Below are positions 1 through 11,520 of a stretch of DNA of 64,000 nucleotides, one piece after another. Under the pieces are notes generated by a model, which had not been told where the DNA came from, searched no databases, and worked only from the letters and a program-made list of their open reading frames with translations. The first letter of the stretch is position 1. Every line of letters begins with the position of its first letter. The position numbers and the translations under genes are program-made. The DNA is from Thelonectria olida (Eukaryota; Ascomycota; Sordariomycetes; Hypocreales; Nectriaceae): positions 99,095-163,094 of the forward strand of contig JAGPYM010000054.1 in NCBI GenBank assembly GCA_020736575.1, in the 5' to 3' direction.

Positions 1-1
1 C

Positions 2-1256
2 CAGCATGCGGCTGATACGGCCAGTGAGGAGGACCCAGATGATCAAGTCGTCTTTAATCGGACCGTGAGGAAGCTGTTTCATCTTCTTGAACGAGCCCCA
101 CGCTGCGAATCTCCCTGGCTGTCTTTGGGTGCATACGTTCCAATCCCGAGGCAGTATCCAAGGGGAACGGATGCCCTCTATGGCCGTCATCCGCCCGAAG
201 CCCGTCTCGTTGCAGACGGAACGGTTCCCATTTCCTACCTTGAGCTCTCCCCAGTCCTTGAAAAGGACCTTCCCGAGTTGCCCGTGGTCTCTGAATTTTT
301 GACAACGACCTACTTCAAATCTCACAGTCTTGTGTTTTCTCCCCGCTCAATGTGCGTCATGGCTAGCAAGATGACTCGCCTGAAGAAGGTGGAGTGGGAT
401 CTCAGTGATAGAGAAAAGGCGAATTTACAGCGAAGAATCCAGCTACGATGCGGTAAGTGCCGCGTGATCCTGCGCTAACCCCAAGTGTTTCTTTGCTCGC
501 TCGCTAATGCATCTCATCCAAGACTTTGCCAATGCTCTGGAGAAACTCCCGACGTTCCTCAAAGAGTTTTACCTCGAGTATGTCCGGGAACCACCAAAAG
601 ACCACTCATTTCATCCGCCAAGTATCGTCCCACCCGACATTATAGATGATCCTTTGAGTCAAGCCCTACGCCGAATGTCCCAAAGACAACATCTCATCCG
701 ATTTCATGTCAGAGCTTGTGTCGACAGTACGATATTCTGCCTTCAACACCTAGTCTCAGAAGAAGTGCCCGGATGGACCGACCTGAATTACTTTTGGGTT
801 TCCATGCACCCTGTCCTCCCCTCGGGACGGTGGCTAGGAGTCCAAGACCCTGACTGCACCCCCGACTCGCCTCGTTACAGGTATGGTTCCCCGAGCGATA
901 TGGACACCGAACTTCCGGGAGAGGGCCGCGACTGGCATTTCAGGGACATTCCAGACCAAGAACTCTTAGACACCATCTTTATCGCCGCTGGACGCGCTGC
1001 ATGCCAGATGCCCAAAATCACCAACTTCAGTCTTCGTTACGAGCTTAACCCCGTGGCTGGCCTGAGTTTCCGACCAGATCTATTTCGGGACAAGGTTTCG
1101 TGCGTGGAAATTATGACTGAGCAAGTACCGGAGCTCAGCAAGGAGACGGAGGACATCTGGAAGGAGGCTTGTGAGAAGCACGGGAGGGAATATAGCCTGA
1201 CAGTGGCCGATTATGCACATGAAAGCGAGTTGCTGTTTCACTATTCTCATTCATGA
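2..1256 (+). CDS. F-box-like fungal protein, 3' part (5' end outside window)
   Basis: The frame is open from the first bases of the window, so the start and any F-box domain would lie upstream. Two exons, 2-452 and 523-1256, are joined by a 70-nt intron with a GTAAGT donor and a CTAAT-type branch region; together they give 395 codons including the TGA stop. The visible part has a conserved block with 'LSPVLEKDLPELPVV', 'FSPRSMCVMASKM' and 'ALRRMSQRQHLIRFHV', which I recognise from a family of F-box-annotated hypothetical proteins in Sordariomycetes. No transmembrane segment or signal peptide is visible. F-box proteins act as substrate adaptors of SCF ubiquitin ligases, but the domain is not in this fragment, so that role is inference from the family. 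Base composition is normal and no RIP-type stop is present, so the gene is probably intact. Confidence 0.7.
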
Positions 1257-1510
1257 AACGACCTCAGCAATCATTTTTTTTTTCGCAGGCAGCGGTAAAC
1301 GCGGATACCAGTTCACTTGGTTGACACATGTTTGTACGCGTCTGCCAGGTAGCAAAAGGTGAAACATTTAGGAAACATGCAATGATAATAAGAGCTACTG
1401 ATCGAGCCCCTATCTCCCGACTAAAAGTCTGCCATACGGCCAGAAGACCTTCGCAGTCTCAGCTGACTTCTTCCTTAACGATTCAATGATCGACCTTCGC
1501 GGTGAATGCT

Positions 1511-2607
1511 TCATGTAGAGACTCCCACACAATAAGCCACTTCAGCCCAAAGATTCTTGCAGTCCTCTGATGAAACATGGTAGTCTTGCAACTTTGCTGG
1601 AAATAATATGAGATGGAGCGACTTACTTCCAATGGCAGGATTCCAGGAAAGGAGATTGGCGAGGCTGATCTTATACTTATCTGCAATAGTTTGACAACCA
1701 TCGTCTTTCACAGCGAGATACCATTTGTTGCATTTGGAAGTTATTCCCGCCTGCGTAGGTCCCGGGGGGCCAGAGGAGGTCTTGCTGGTCTGCGCAGTTG
1801 TGGTAGTAGTCTTCAGAACACTTCCCGTGGAAGTGGCCTTGGTAGAGGTGCTCTGGACGGACGACGCAATACTGGTAGTCTCTGTGGAATTATACCAAAG
1901 ATTCTCATACCCAGGACCTTCTACGCAGTACTCGGCATCACTCATCAGCTTCTCGCATTTCTTGCCAACATCGGGGTTCCATTCGTAAAAGGCCCAGAAT
2001 GGAATGTCGTTTTCAATGAGGATTTACTCGCAGGTATCACCCGTGTACACGTAGTAGCAGTCATAGCATTGGTGAGTAGCATTTGCCGTCGCGTCTGTTG
2101 GAACGGGCAAATACGACGCGTTTGTCGACGCGTTGGGAATGGAGGACAGGTCGTAAAAGACGGCGCAGTACTGTGTGCCATTCTTCGCGGTGCAGTTGTC
2201 AGCCGAATAAGAGCCCCCTTTCAGGACACTGGGGTTCCAGAGCACCCATTGCTCGACGTTGACGCTGAATGCATTCGCGACGACGATGCAGGGAAGATCG
2301 CCAAAGTCGTTGTTGAAGTAACTGCCACATCCCTGCAGACTGCCATTGGCCATGGGGAAACCGGTTGAGACTGGATCTTCCAAGGTCGTTCACGCTTGTC
2401 ATGACCATGGAAGTCGTGCTGGTGGAAATTGCTCTTATCCCATAGTAGCCCTTGTAGATGGTGATGTCTCCCACGGCCTCGACACAGTAGGACGTATCTG
2501 GAAACTAGAGTTAGAAGCTCTGATCGAAACTGTAATGCTGGAAACTCACTAGACCACAGGTTGGTACAGTTAAGGTTGTTGGTTGTGCTAGCTCCAGCAG
2601 GGATAAG
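1511..2607 (-). pseudogene. LysM-domain protein gene, broken and 5'-truncated
   Basis: Reading leftwards from 2607, the remnant shows 'LIPAGAS', then at least three LysM-like modules recognisable by the xxWNPxV/I core: 'VEQWVLWNPSV' near 2230, 'FYEWNPDVG' near 1970 and 'LLSWNPAIG' near 1630. A Ser/Thr-rich linker separates the last two. Introns at 2498-2549 (52 nt) and 1567-1626 (60 nt) restore typical LysM junctions; a nearer acceptor would make the second intron only 30 nt. Lesions are a +1 frame change near 2380, an in-frame TAA at 2024-2026 (CAA to TAA would be a CpA-to-TpA change), and loss of the 5' end at the foldback element starting at 2608. No signal peptide exon was found beyond that element. 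LysM proteins bind chitin or peptidoglycan; secreted fungal forms shield hyphae and dampen chitin-triggered host defence. It is divergent to the chitinase remnant at 3867, a pairing known for subgroup-C chitinases. Confidence 0.8.
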
Positions 2608-3070
2608 CAGGGTGACCAGTTTAGTTAGTAGTTAATAGTTAATAGTTAATTAACTACTAACTACTTAGTTAATAGTTAATAGGCTAATTAACTAAGTAGT
2701 TAATAGTGAATAGGCCAATTAAGGAAATAGTTAATAGTTAATAACCTTATTAACTACTAGTAACTAATAGTAACTAATAGTAACTAAAAATAAAGAAATT
2801 TTCTAAATATAACTTTTTTCCCTTCTTTTTTTCTTTTTTTTCTCCACTTTTCCTCCTTTTTCTCTACTTTTTAAACCTACCCTATAGTAAATTTCTATAT
2901 TTTTAGTTACTATTAACTACTATTAATAACTACTAATAACTACTAACTAAAGGCTTTAGTTAATAGTTAATTGCCCTATTAACTACTTAGTTAATAGTTA
3001 GCTACCTAATTAACTATATAGTTAGTAGTTATTAGGTTAGTTAACTAATTAGTAACTAATGGTCACCCTG
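2608..3070. mobile_element. Foldback/MITE-like element with CAGGGTGACCA termini
   Basis: The left end reads CAGGGTGACCAGTTTAGTTA and the right end, reverse-complemented, CAGGGTGACCATTAGTTAC. Between them lie dozens of degenerate TTAGTTAATAG / CTATTAACTAA units in both orientations around a T/C-rich core at about 2810-2880. The element has no ORF. It sits exactly where LysM homology stops. I could not see a convincing target-site duplication, so the mechanism (DNA transposon MITE or other) is open. Confidence 0.65.
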
Positions 3071-3866
3071 GCCGGATAACGATTTAGGTGTTGTGGGCAG
3101 TGTTAATAACTTTTGGGTAAAGATCTCTTACATAGTGGGATACAACTGGAAATACTATGAAATGATTTGAGACAGAGATGTTAGAGAGCATAATACGAAT
3201 ATTATATGAAAGACTGCATGAGTTGCGCGAATGAGTAGCAACGTAGGCGCGGGGACAGGCCTTTTCGTTGGGGGTGGGGGGGATTACCGCGCGCATGTCG
3301 AGTATTTCATCATGCTCTTATCATCTCTCGCAACGTTTCAGCATCTTGGTAGAAACAAATTTCAGCTACAAGCATGTACTTATAGTGCACTTCCTCCTAT
3401 TCAGAAGTTGCAAAGGCATTTGTCATGTGGTAACTGCCGAACAAGCCTGTTGTTCAGGCACATCCCCTGCACAGACCTACTCAGCGGCAGTCGCTCTGGA
3501 TGAAACACTCCGATTATGGGGTCCACGACTTGTTCTGTCATTAATTCCTGCGGGATGATCGGATGCCAAGGGGTACAGAGACTCGTACGTTGAGAGAGGT
3601 AAAAGCTTGAGCCAACCAACACAATGTAGAGAATGAGACGTTGTGAGGCAAATTAATGTCGACGACTGGAGCTGAGAGACGATTATAACCTCCCAGTGTC
3701 TGGATGAGATGTGGCCTTTTATCAGCGACTGCATCTTTCTTTCTCATTCACTCGAGTCCATCATTCACCACTCTATTTGTCTTCTGGCCAACTTTTCATT
3801 CTTTGCACATGTCCTTCTTTCCTTCCTTAAAATTTTGCCACGCCTACTGAGGCACCCTCTATCGCT
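3071..3866. other. Intergenic region between divergent LysM and chitinase remnants
   Basis: About 800 bases of ordinary composition with only short overlapping ORFs and no recognised protein. Because the flanking genes are divergent, this is where a shared promoter would have been. A G-rich stretch lies near 3263-3282. No defined promoter element can be called with confidence. Confidence 0.5.
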
Positions 3867-6800
3867 ATGGCGGCGGTCCTTCTCAGAGGCTCCTTCATTG
3901 TTTCCTTACTATTTCTATGCATCACCGTGGTGTTCATCCCCTGGTGAGTCAATCTTTGGTTCCTCCAACATCAGCTCATGTCTCCCTGATACCTTGCTAG
4001 GGATCACTCTATTCGCTGCTTAAGTAGTGTCCAGCGGCCATGGACTTCAAGCTCTTCCACAATCAACACCTTGTCCTCTCGTGATGACGACGATGATGAC
4101 ACGGGTGTCACTCCAGACCCAGGCGCGAATGGTGACAGCGCTGGAAAATACTCATGCAACGCTGATTCCCCTTGCTACAACGGTGCATGTTGCGGCAAGG
4201 ACGGCTGGTGCGGCTTTGGACCGACCTACTGCGGGAAAGGCTGCGGGTCCAACTGCGATGCCACGGCACAGTGTGGGCAATACTCCAAGTCGGGGGATAA
4301 GACATGCCCTCTCAACGTCTGCTGCTCCCAGTTCGGCTTCTGTGGCACCACCTCCGAGTTCTGCGGCACAGGCTGCCAGTCCAACAACTGTGGTGCCCCC
4401 AGCCGCCCCAAAGGCAAGGGTGGCGATGTCAGAGACAACATCATCGGCTACCATCAGAGTTGGAAGTCATCGGGCGATGAGTGTGGACACATGACTCCCA
4501 GTCAGATCCACGTTGACTCGCTCAATGCCGTAAACTTGGCCTTTGCCTACATCACGCCTGATGGGGTGAGCATTTCCCTACCCAGCTACACATCCTCTGC
4601 CGTCCAAAGTACTGACAAGACATTTCATACTAGTTTTACATCGCACCTATGGAACACCAGAATTAAAGCATCTTCTCCAAGGTTGCCAATGCCAAAACGA
4701 ACAGCCCTGACACCGAAATCTGGCTATCGGTAGGTGGCTAGTCGTTCAACGACAATAAAACCTCGACGCAGCCCATCTTCTCCAAACTCGCCGCTGACAC
4801 TGCGGATACCAACATTTTTGCCGACAGACTTGCTTCCATGATGTCCTACTACGGATTCGATGGCGCAGACATTGATTGGGAATATCCTGGAGCCCCCCGA
4901 TAGAGGCGGCAATCATGATGAAGATGTCAAGAACTACCCCAACCTTCTGAAGATCATCAAGGACAGGTTCAAGGAGGAAGTGAAGCCCCTGAAGCTTTCA
5001 ATTACTGTGCCTACATCATACTGGTACCTCCGTTGGTTTGACCTACCCGCACTTGCCAAACATATCGACTTCTTCAACTTGATGTCGTATGACTTACACG
5101 GCACCTGGGACTCGACTGATCCCATTGGGCCTCACGTCTACGTGCACACCAAACTTACGGAAATCAAGGATGCATTGGACCTCTTCTGGCGGGAGGACAT
5201 CAGCCCCGATGTCATCAACCTAGGACTGGCCTTTTACGGCCGCTCATTCAAGCTGAAGGATCCATCCTGCACTACGCCTGGCTGTGTATTCTCTGGTCCT
5301 GGCGACGAGGGAAGATGCACCAAGACCGCCGGCATTCTGTCATACCGGGAGATTGAGGAGACTCGGCGGATGGAAACCAGCAAGTCTTACTCTGTACATG
5401 ACAAGGATGCCGCTGTGAACTGGATGGTGTGGGGAGGCGATAACTGGATCTCCTACGACACCAAGGAAACATTCCAGGCGAAGATCGACTATGCAAACGA
5501 TCTCGGTCTTCATGGCATCTTCGTATGGGCAATCGACCAAGATACGGATCAGTTTACCGCATTACAAGCTGTCACTGGCCAGGACATAGCCAACAGGATC
5601 GAACCCAGCGACACTCTTGGGAACTTTGACGTGGGAAATTGCTACATCACTGGATGCAAGCAGCCCTGTCGGGACGGCTACAACAAGATGGTAAGCACGT
5701 CCTCGGCACTGCAATATCCGAGAAGACACTGACACAGAAATAGACGGGGTTGAACCAGGACTCCAATGGCAAAGGATGTCCCAAGGGCAGCAAGAACAAG
5801 AAGCAGAGAAATCTCTGCTGTCCTTCATGGGGTGCCCCTGATCCGTCCACTTGCTCATGGGTTGGGAGTTGGCCTGGGTTCCCAAACCTGCAAGCCGGGC
5901 TCCGTCTTGTTTGCCACGGACAACTTTGGCGGGGGCAAAGGATGTAGGTTAGGAAAGAAGAAATACTGCTGTACCTTAAACACGGGAAGCAAAGCCGTTG
6001 CAGCTTGTGGCTGGGTTTAGAAGGACACGTGCCCCTCGAACAAGCCCCAGCAGCTGTACACTTACACTAGATCCATTTCAGTGGACGCCGAGAATGCGTT
6101 CGAGTCGCGTTCGTTCTGCTGTCCAGAGTCCCCCAAGTTAGCTGCTCCTGGTATGGGAATCCGACATCGTGATCAGACAATCGCTGTCCAAAGGTAATGC
6201 CTTCCACCCCAGTACTAAGATGCCCGGTGTGTACTAACTGGAGGGTGAAAATAGGGAAAACTCGAGCTCGCTCGTAGCCGAAACCAACCCAAGGGCTACT
6301 GTCGGCTCAGGAGAGAAGCCGTGTATGCTGTGATGCTCCTTTGGGTGGCACTCCCTTTCTCCCAGTTCCATTGGAGGATCTATTCCCATATGATATCCCC
6401 GACGAGGATATCCCAGAGTACTATGAGTCCTTCGACAACACCGGCGATATGAAGCCAAAGAACTGGGACAACGAGAATGACCCAAGCAAGCAAGCATTTG
6501 CATGGATCATCATGGTTGGTGACGAGGAGGACCCTACAGTCTCTCGACAAACGCGATGGGTCACATCTTGAGTTGTTCGACTGTCCGCAGACATCCCGGG
6601 AGGACTTCAGAACTCAGAGCGCCAAGGCCGTGGGCATGTCTGGTGAAGAGGACAACAACTGCGAAGACGTCATGTTCGGCGGAGTCAAGGGAACCATTGT
6701 GCGTCTCCCCAAGCATAGCGGACCTGACGAATGGGTACGGGCCGTCTCTTTTAAGCCCATCACGAACATCACACTTCCGTTCCACCTTCACAAGCGAGCT

Positions 6801-8128
6801 CCTGAAGACGCCAATGTATACGAGTTGGAGTACGACTGTAACTTCCGTAACCTCCGGAGAGACGGCAACGAGGTCTTTGTTCGGATAGATGCCTCGCCTC
6901 ATGTCGGGTTGCCTCCGACCCGGACAAGTCCAACAAGCGCAGCACGCAAGACTGGCGAGAGTTCCACATGTCTTGGTTCGAAGAACGTGGCTATATCAAC
7001 CGCACCGGAACCACAGTGAAGAAGCGTGGCGATTCTTCCAACGCCAGCTGGTGGAAGAACGAGTTCAATGCTCTCATCAAGACCCACACTGATTATGGAG
7101 CTGTGAAGAGGATGGATTGGTCGCAGGTCCTTTACGCTGCTCGCAAGAGCTGCCCAGGCGCGACTGATGCGTCTGTCGAGGGCAAGTTGGATGGCTCTTT
7201 TGAGACAACGCTGGACTATGGCATCTCACTCATTTGCACGCCGAAGAACTTCAACTTTGACGAGGCCTACGCCTACTTCCACTTCAACGAGATGAAGCTC
7301 GATTCATACGGTATCATCGACGCATATGCAGCCTTTCAGTTCCAGACGCAGACGACTCCCATCCTGGACAGCTTGGATCTCTTTGATGGGGTATACAACA
7401 TCGCAGGTCTCGTGGAGATTGGGCCGTGCTTTGATGTTCAGGCGCAGCTTCGGGCTGCACTCACAATGTCGGTGAGGGGCAAGTCTGGTCTCTAGTTCAA
7501 GGCCAAAAACCCCATCACCTGGATGTACCCCAAGTCTATGGATACGTGGCCAGACAAGTCTAGCTTCAATACGTATGAGCCAGAAGTTGGCCTGAGCCCA
7601 AAAACCAACGTCAGCGTCAAAACAAGCGGAAACTTGACAGTTGTCATGAGTTCATCCCTCGGCTTTGGAGTGAAGTTGCTGTGGAACGCGAAGCAACTTG
7701 TCAATACGGATATCAGCTTGAACTTTGACACCGACGTCAGTTTCATAGTCACGGCCGAAGCTAGTAACGCAGCTACTTGCAATGGCGTCGTTATGGGCAT
7801 AAATTGCCGATATGGCGTTGACCTTGCACTCGCCAATGCGCTGCCAGGCTGGAAATCGACAGACTCCAAATACGAAGTTATTGAGCCACGGACGGTCCGC
7901 CTCGTGGATAGTGTATGCAAGAAGTGGGCAACGGGAGACGGAGACCCGAGTTCCGCTGGCCCCTCTCGACGAGAGATTGGATACTCGGGCCTCATCTCCC
8001 GAGACGATTCCTCTGGAGATGCCCTCTTTCCCGATTCCGGAGGATCCGCGTTGCGATGTCCAAACATCTTCAACACTCCGACGGGCGACTGTCACCCTGG
8101 CGAAAACGACGTAATATTTTATACTTAA
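3867..8128 (+). pseudogene. Subgroup-C GH18 chitinase (CBM18-GH18, killer-toxin-like), multiply disrupted
   Basis: ATG at 3867 begins a hydrophobic signal-like segment; intron 3944-4000. Two cysteine-rich chitin-binding (CBM18) modules span about 4150-4260 and 4300-4395. The GH18 domain follows from about 4435, with introns 4566-4633 and 5691-5743 and the catalytic DxxDxDxE motif present as 'DGADIDWE' near 4858-4881. A long C-terminal extension typical of subgroup-C enzymes runs to about 8112, with an intron at 6194-6254. Lesions seen: TAA 4664-4666; TAG 4739-4741 in the usual 'SVGGWSF' site; an extra C in the run near 4892-4897; a frame change near 5875; TAG 6018-6020; an extra base near 6532; a small deletion with frame change near 6895-6910; TAG 7493-7495. 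The 3' end runs into AT-rich sequence before the R1 repeat. Intact relatives hydrolyse chitin and serve in antagonism or wall remodelling; this copy cannot encode a full enzyme. Confidence 0.9.
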
Positions 8129-8157
8129 ATTTTAAGAAAAGTAGTTATAGTAAGTAT

Positions 8158-8493
8158 ATAACGCTATTAACAGCGAGTAGCTGCGCGGCTTCCGTTATCT
8201 AGTTGGATTGTATCGCGTTCAATTGATAAGAAGTTGGGCATTTTGGCTGTTATATGTTATATTATTAGTTGAGTTGTGCGGACCAGGGTCGGATGGAGAG
8301 GTGCTTTTATATTAGAGGCCTAGAATAAGGTTCCTTAAGTAAGGTTTACTCGGCAGGGACTTTCACCTTAAGACCAACCGTAAGCCCTATTAAGAAGCTT
8401 ATTGTGATAAATATAAGGCTAGGGTTTGGCCTGTATCGACCTCTATTGTGTGCCTAGATTATCGGCTTTTTTAACAATAATAACGCTATTAAC
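8158..8493 (+). repeat. R1 dispersed repeat, least mutated copy, with 14-bp flanking direct repeats
   Basis: The 14-mer ATAACGCTATTAAC occurs at 8158-8171 and again at 8480-8493, bracketing about 308 bases (8172-8479). Related sequence recurs at least seven times between 16.8 and 28.3 kb in both orientations, always more AT-rich. Against the copy at 18,962-19,262 (reverse-complemented) most differences are C-to-T or G-to-A, so this is close to the ancestral form. It has no ORF. The flanking repeats look like a target-site duplication; the element class (SINE-like, MITE or solo LTR) is not clear from the ends. Confidence 0.7.
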
Positions 8494-8610
8494 TTCCATT
8501 GGAAGACTGGCAATAAGTGGTGTTATATTAAGAACGAATCTTAAAAATCTTGCAGGCATATACCTTCATATTCCTCGTGGTGGCATAACTGACATCTGTT
8601 CCAGGTTCCG

Positions 8611-8997
8611 TTACCTGGGGCACCAAGTCAAAGCGTCGCTACTAGCACAGTGGGCAGACCGCCCGTAGTTGCAGCACCAACCCTTCTCGCTGCCGTCGCA
8701 CTGGAAGACGTGGTTCCAAGAACCACCAATCCCTGCCCCCTTGACTTGAGGGCACCAACCGCAGTACACGCCTGCTTTGGTGTTCGGGTGGCACCTGCAT
8801 CCGTTGCGAGTGCAGGGACCTCTAGTCTCCAAGTCAAGGTCTCTCTTCATCTTAGCGTCAACATCGGCGGCTGCTTCCGTTGGATCAGCCATCTGGAATT
8901 GAATATGCCAGATCGAGCACTTACAGACGTCCACTGCAACAGCAGATGCGGCCGTGAGGAGCGAGGCAAAGACAATGGCAGACTTGATGAGTTGCAT
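8611..8997 (-). CDS. Small secreted cysteine-rich protein (effector-like)
   Basis: The ATG at 8995-8997 gives a textbook signal peptide (short basic start, then 'SAIVFASLLTAASAVA'), so I prefer it over the in-frame ATG 45 bases upstream. A likely 54-nt intron at 8871-8924 (GTAAGT donor, GCAG acceptor) keeps the frame and gives 110 residues; unspliced it is 128. After a short acidic/basic stretch containing 'KMKR', a possible Kex2-type site, the mature part has ten cysteines in about 70 residues, enough for five disulfides, rich in Gly and Trp ('YCGWCPQ', 'GWCCNYG'). Small secreted cysteine-rich proteins of this sort are often host-interaction effectors or antimicrobial proteins, but I do not recognise the exact family. 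It lies just beyond the R1 repeat and the chitinase remnant, and shows no stop codons or other RIP damage. Confidence 0.7.
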   Translation of the reverse strand: MQLIKSAIVFASLLTAASAVAVDVCKCSIWHIQFQMADPTEAAADVDAKMKRDLDLETRGPCTRNGCRCHPNTKAGVYCGWCPQVKGAGIGGSWNHVFQCDGSEKGWCCNYGRSAHCASSDALTWCPR

Positions 8998-11520
8998 CTT
9001 TGAATGATCTACCTGATCAGTCAAAACTGCTCTAGAAGTCACCGGGAGGGGCTGTGCGGCTACCTTAGCAAAGACAGTGTCCAGAAGTGCGAGTATTGGG
9101 ACGGTGGGTTAGGTTGAGGAGGTGAATAAGAGTGGAGGACGAAGGAGCACCCGTTCGTCTTATAATCTGCCACCTCGATGGGCATGCGGCAGTACTGCAC
9201 AAGCTTATTGAACGTAGGCATCCCCTTGAGCTATTTTCGGATACCGCACTCCATAACATTGAAGCGATCTTCGAGCACGGTCGAGTGCTGAGAGTTGCAC
9301 AGCCGGAGGCAGGAAGTAGGCGAGGGGTGGAACAAACAGTCGAGTCGCCTATAATTAGATCGTAGCAAATGGATTTGCCTTCTGAAACATTCAGTTCCTG
9401 AGTTAGAAGTGCATTGCGAGGTAATCAATGACAAGGTTAAGCCGACCTCGGTCCGAGCCTGCTGTCTAGCCGTCGCGGTGTCCTTGGAAGTAACGCAGTC
9501 AAACTCATCACCTTCCCATCACGGGGAATATCGTGAGTACTTTGTCTCTAATGGCGGAAAGTAAGCTTTACACTTATTCAACCTGACATGTGTAACTTGC
9601 GTTTGATATAAACATAGAAAGCCTGTCGGAGAGTTATTGATATGGCTATTCTGGGAAAGAGAGGCTGCTGCATAGAACATATACGTTCCTTCGACGGTGG
9701 TCATCACAACGCAAGTGGACCATCCCATCCGATAATATGAAATCATGATATTGTTTCATATTTCAGAATCTGCCATTATTGGGTGGTCACTACAAAATTT
9801 AACCTTATCTTGCCACTTCGACCTAGGTCTCGTGGGTGTGGTTGCATCAGGTCCCAAAATAGTCAGTTCCCCTCAACCAGAATTCCAGACGCAGGTGGCT
9901 GCTCGCTTCACTATGATTCTCGTGGCTATGTAGCATCAATCCTTCCTATGTGGTGGTTAAAAACTTTTACTAAATTCAAATAAGTTTGCGACACTTTGTT
10001 ATCATTCTGGTTGAGAGACGCAGGAGATCGAGCTATCTCGTTCCCAGTTCTTCTTCCGCCTCAACCATGATTGTAGCTGGTGATAAAGTAAAACTGAAAT
10101 CTTCGAATAATGTGAGTTAAAGTTACAGTGTGCTATGAACGCTCCGGATAACACCAAGATAACTCGTGCCCACGTCTAAACTAGTGTCGTTCGATCGAAC
10201 CTAAAATAGATGATAGTTTCCTTAGATCGTTCCTAGAGAGACATCTGAATACCTGGAACTGTCCTTATTCTAGCCGTAGCGATGTTCCAATCCACTCGCT
10301 AGCTCCGAGACAAGGTTCACCTCCCCTATAGTTTTAGTACATTAAACGAACAAACCTGCACTGGACGTCGTTACGTCTGTTTCAACTCCTTAGGTACGTC
10401 CACTCTAGCGCTGGACACGAGCCTCCTGCGATGTCCAGGCTCCGAAAATCCACGGAGACCGCCAAATCTGCTGCAAGGGGCGGGCATTAGCCTTCTTTGA
10501 TTAAATAAAAAAAAAAGGAGGCTGAGGTTGCAAAAAAGAAGCACCCGTTGCTCGAAGTCTCGAAATATCACCAGTTGCTGCGGTGCTGGCTAGGCCAACG
10601 ATAATTGGGATATATTGACTTCCTTCTGGACTTGTAGGTATTATTCTACATTTGATTGAGATCTCTATTTGATCGGATTCCTTGTTAAAAAAGGCAACAA
10701 GGCATCTGGCCAAACTAATTCCCATCCTGCCATATCAGTCACATATGACTGTAGCCGCGTCTCCAGCTGGGCTATTCATAGCTGAGCGGGAGTCCGGGAA
10801 TCCGGGCAGAACACGACAGTCAATACTGCCGACTCCGTCGCTGCCAAGCATGGCAACTATCAACTTTGCAAGCGCCTATTTGGTGTTTGAGACGGAGATA
10901 ATCGGTGCTTAGATTCTGATAATAGTACCAGCTCTTCGTCGTGATCCCGCTGAAGGGGAATGACTTGAACGTTTGGCCACTTGTCAACGGTAGGAGGTTG
11001 CAGCAACATGCAGTTAGAATCTGCATGCATCCAATCCCATCACGCATTTGCCGCCCGCAATTCGTAGCCCCGCCATCGACCCGTGCCCACGTAGCCCTCC
11101 AAAGGGCAGCGCCGGACTAGAAATGAAGCATCCAGGCAAGTTACCTCAACCAGACGCACTTTATCACCTCATGGCATGGAAAACGATCGCCTCTAAAGAG
11201 AGTTGGTCAACAAGAATAGTTACTACTAAATCAAGCAGCAGGACACCGTACTCCTGGCGTATAGGAATTATATACTGTACTGTATAGTACCCAATAATTA
11301 CGTGGTAGTGTCGATTTCTAAGCTTTCTAGGTTTGAATTTTAGCGCGGCGCGGCCGGACGAAGTCGCCCGAGAGTGATGCACACAAGTCCTGAAACCTTG
11401 ATAAAAGTACGCCGGCCGGCCCTCGTTCCTTGGCGGGCGTCCTCCGCGCGGCTTATTTCCATGTAATTGGGACGTGCCGAGTCGCTAAATATATTTAGAA
11501 TGCCATATCTCAGCTCTCAC
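8998..11520. other. Gene-poor intergenic region
   Basis: About 2.5 kb of near-normal composition. Only short ORFs without family resemblance occur, on both strands. The palindrome GTTCGATCGAAC lies at 10,189-10,200 and GC-rich patches at about 11,345-11,460 (GCGCGGCGCGGCC, GCCGGCCGGCC) look like an old, little-mutated repeat fragment. No tRNA, rRNA or conserved gene was recognised. Confidence 0.45.

Noticed and set aside
1597..1626. 30-nt intron in the LysM gene
   Set aside because: Too short for a fungal intron; the acceptor 30 bases further gives 60 nt and a typical LysM junction.
1613..2368. 251-codon plus-strand ORF opposite the LysM remnant
   Set aside because: It is antisense to clear LysM coding sequence with introns and has no family resemblance; a shadow.
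7492..8076. 194-codon minus-strand ORF
   Set aside because: Opposite the chitinase C-terminal extension, which is the recognisable frame.
10189..10200. GTTCGATCGAAC palindrome as part of a tRNA gene
   Set aside because: No cloverleaf arms or A-box can be placed around it.
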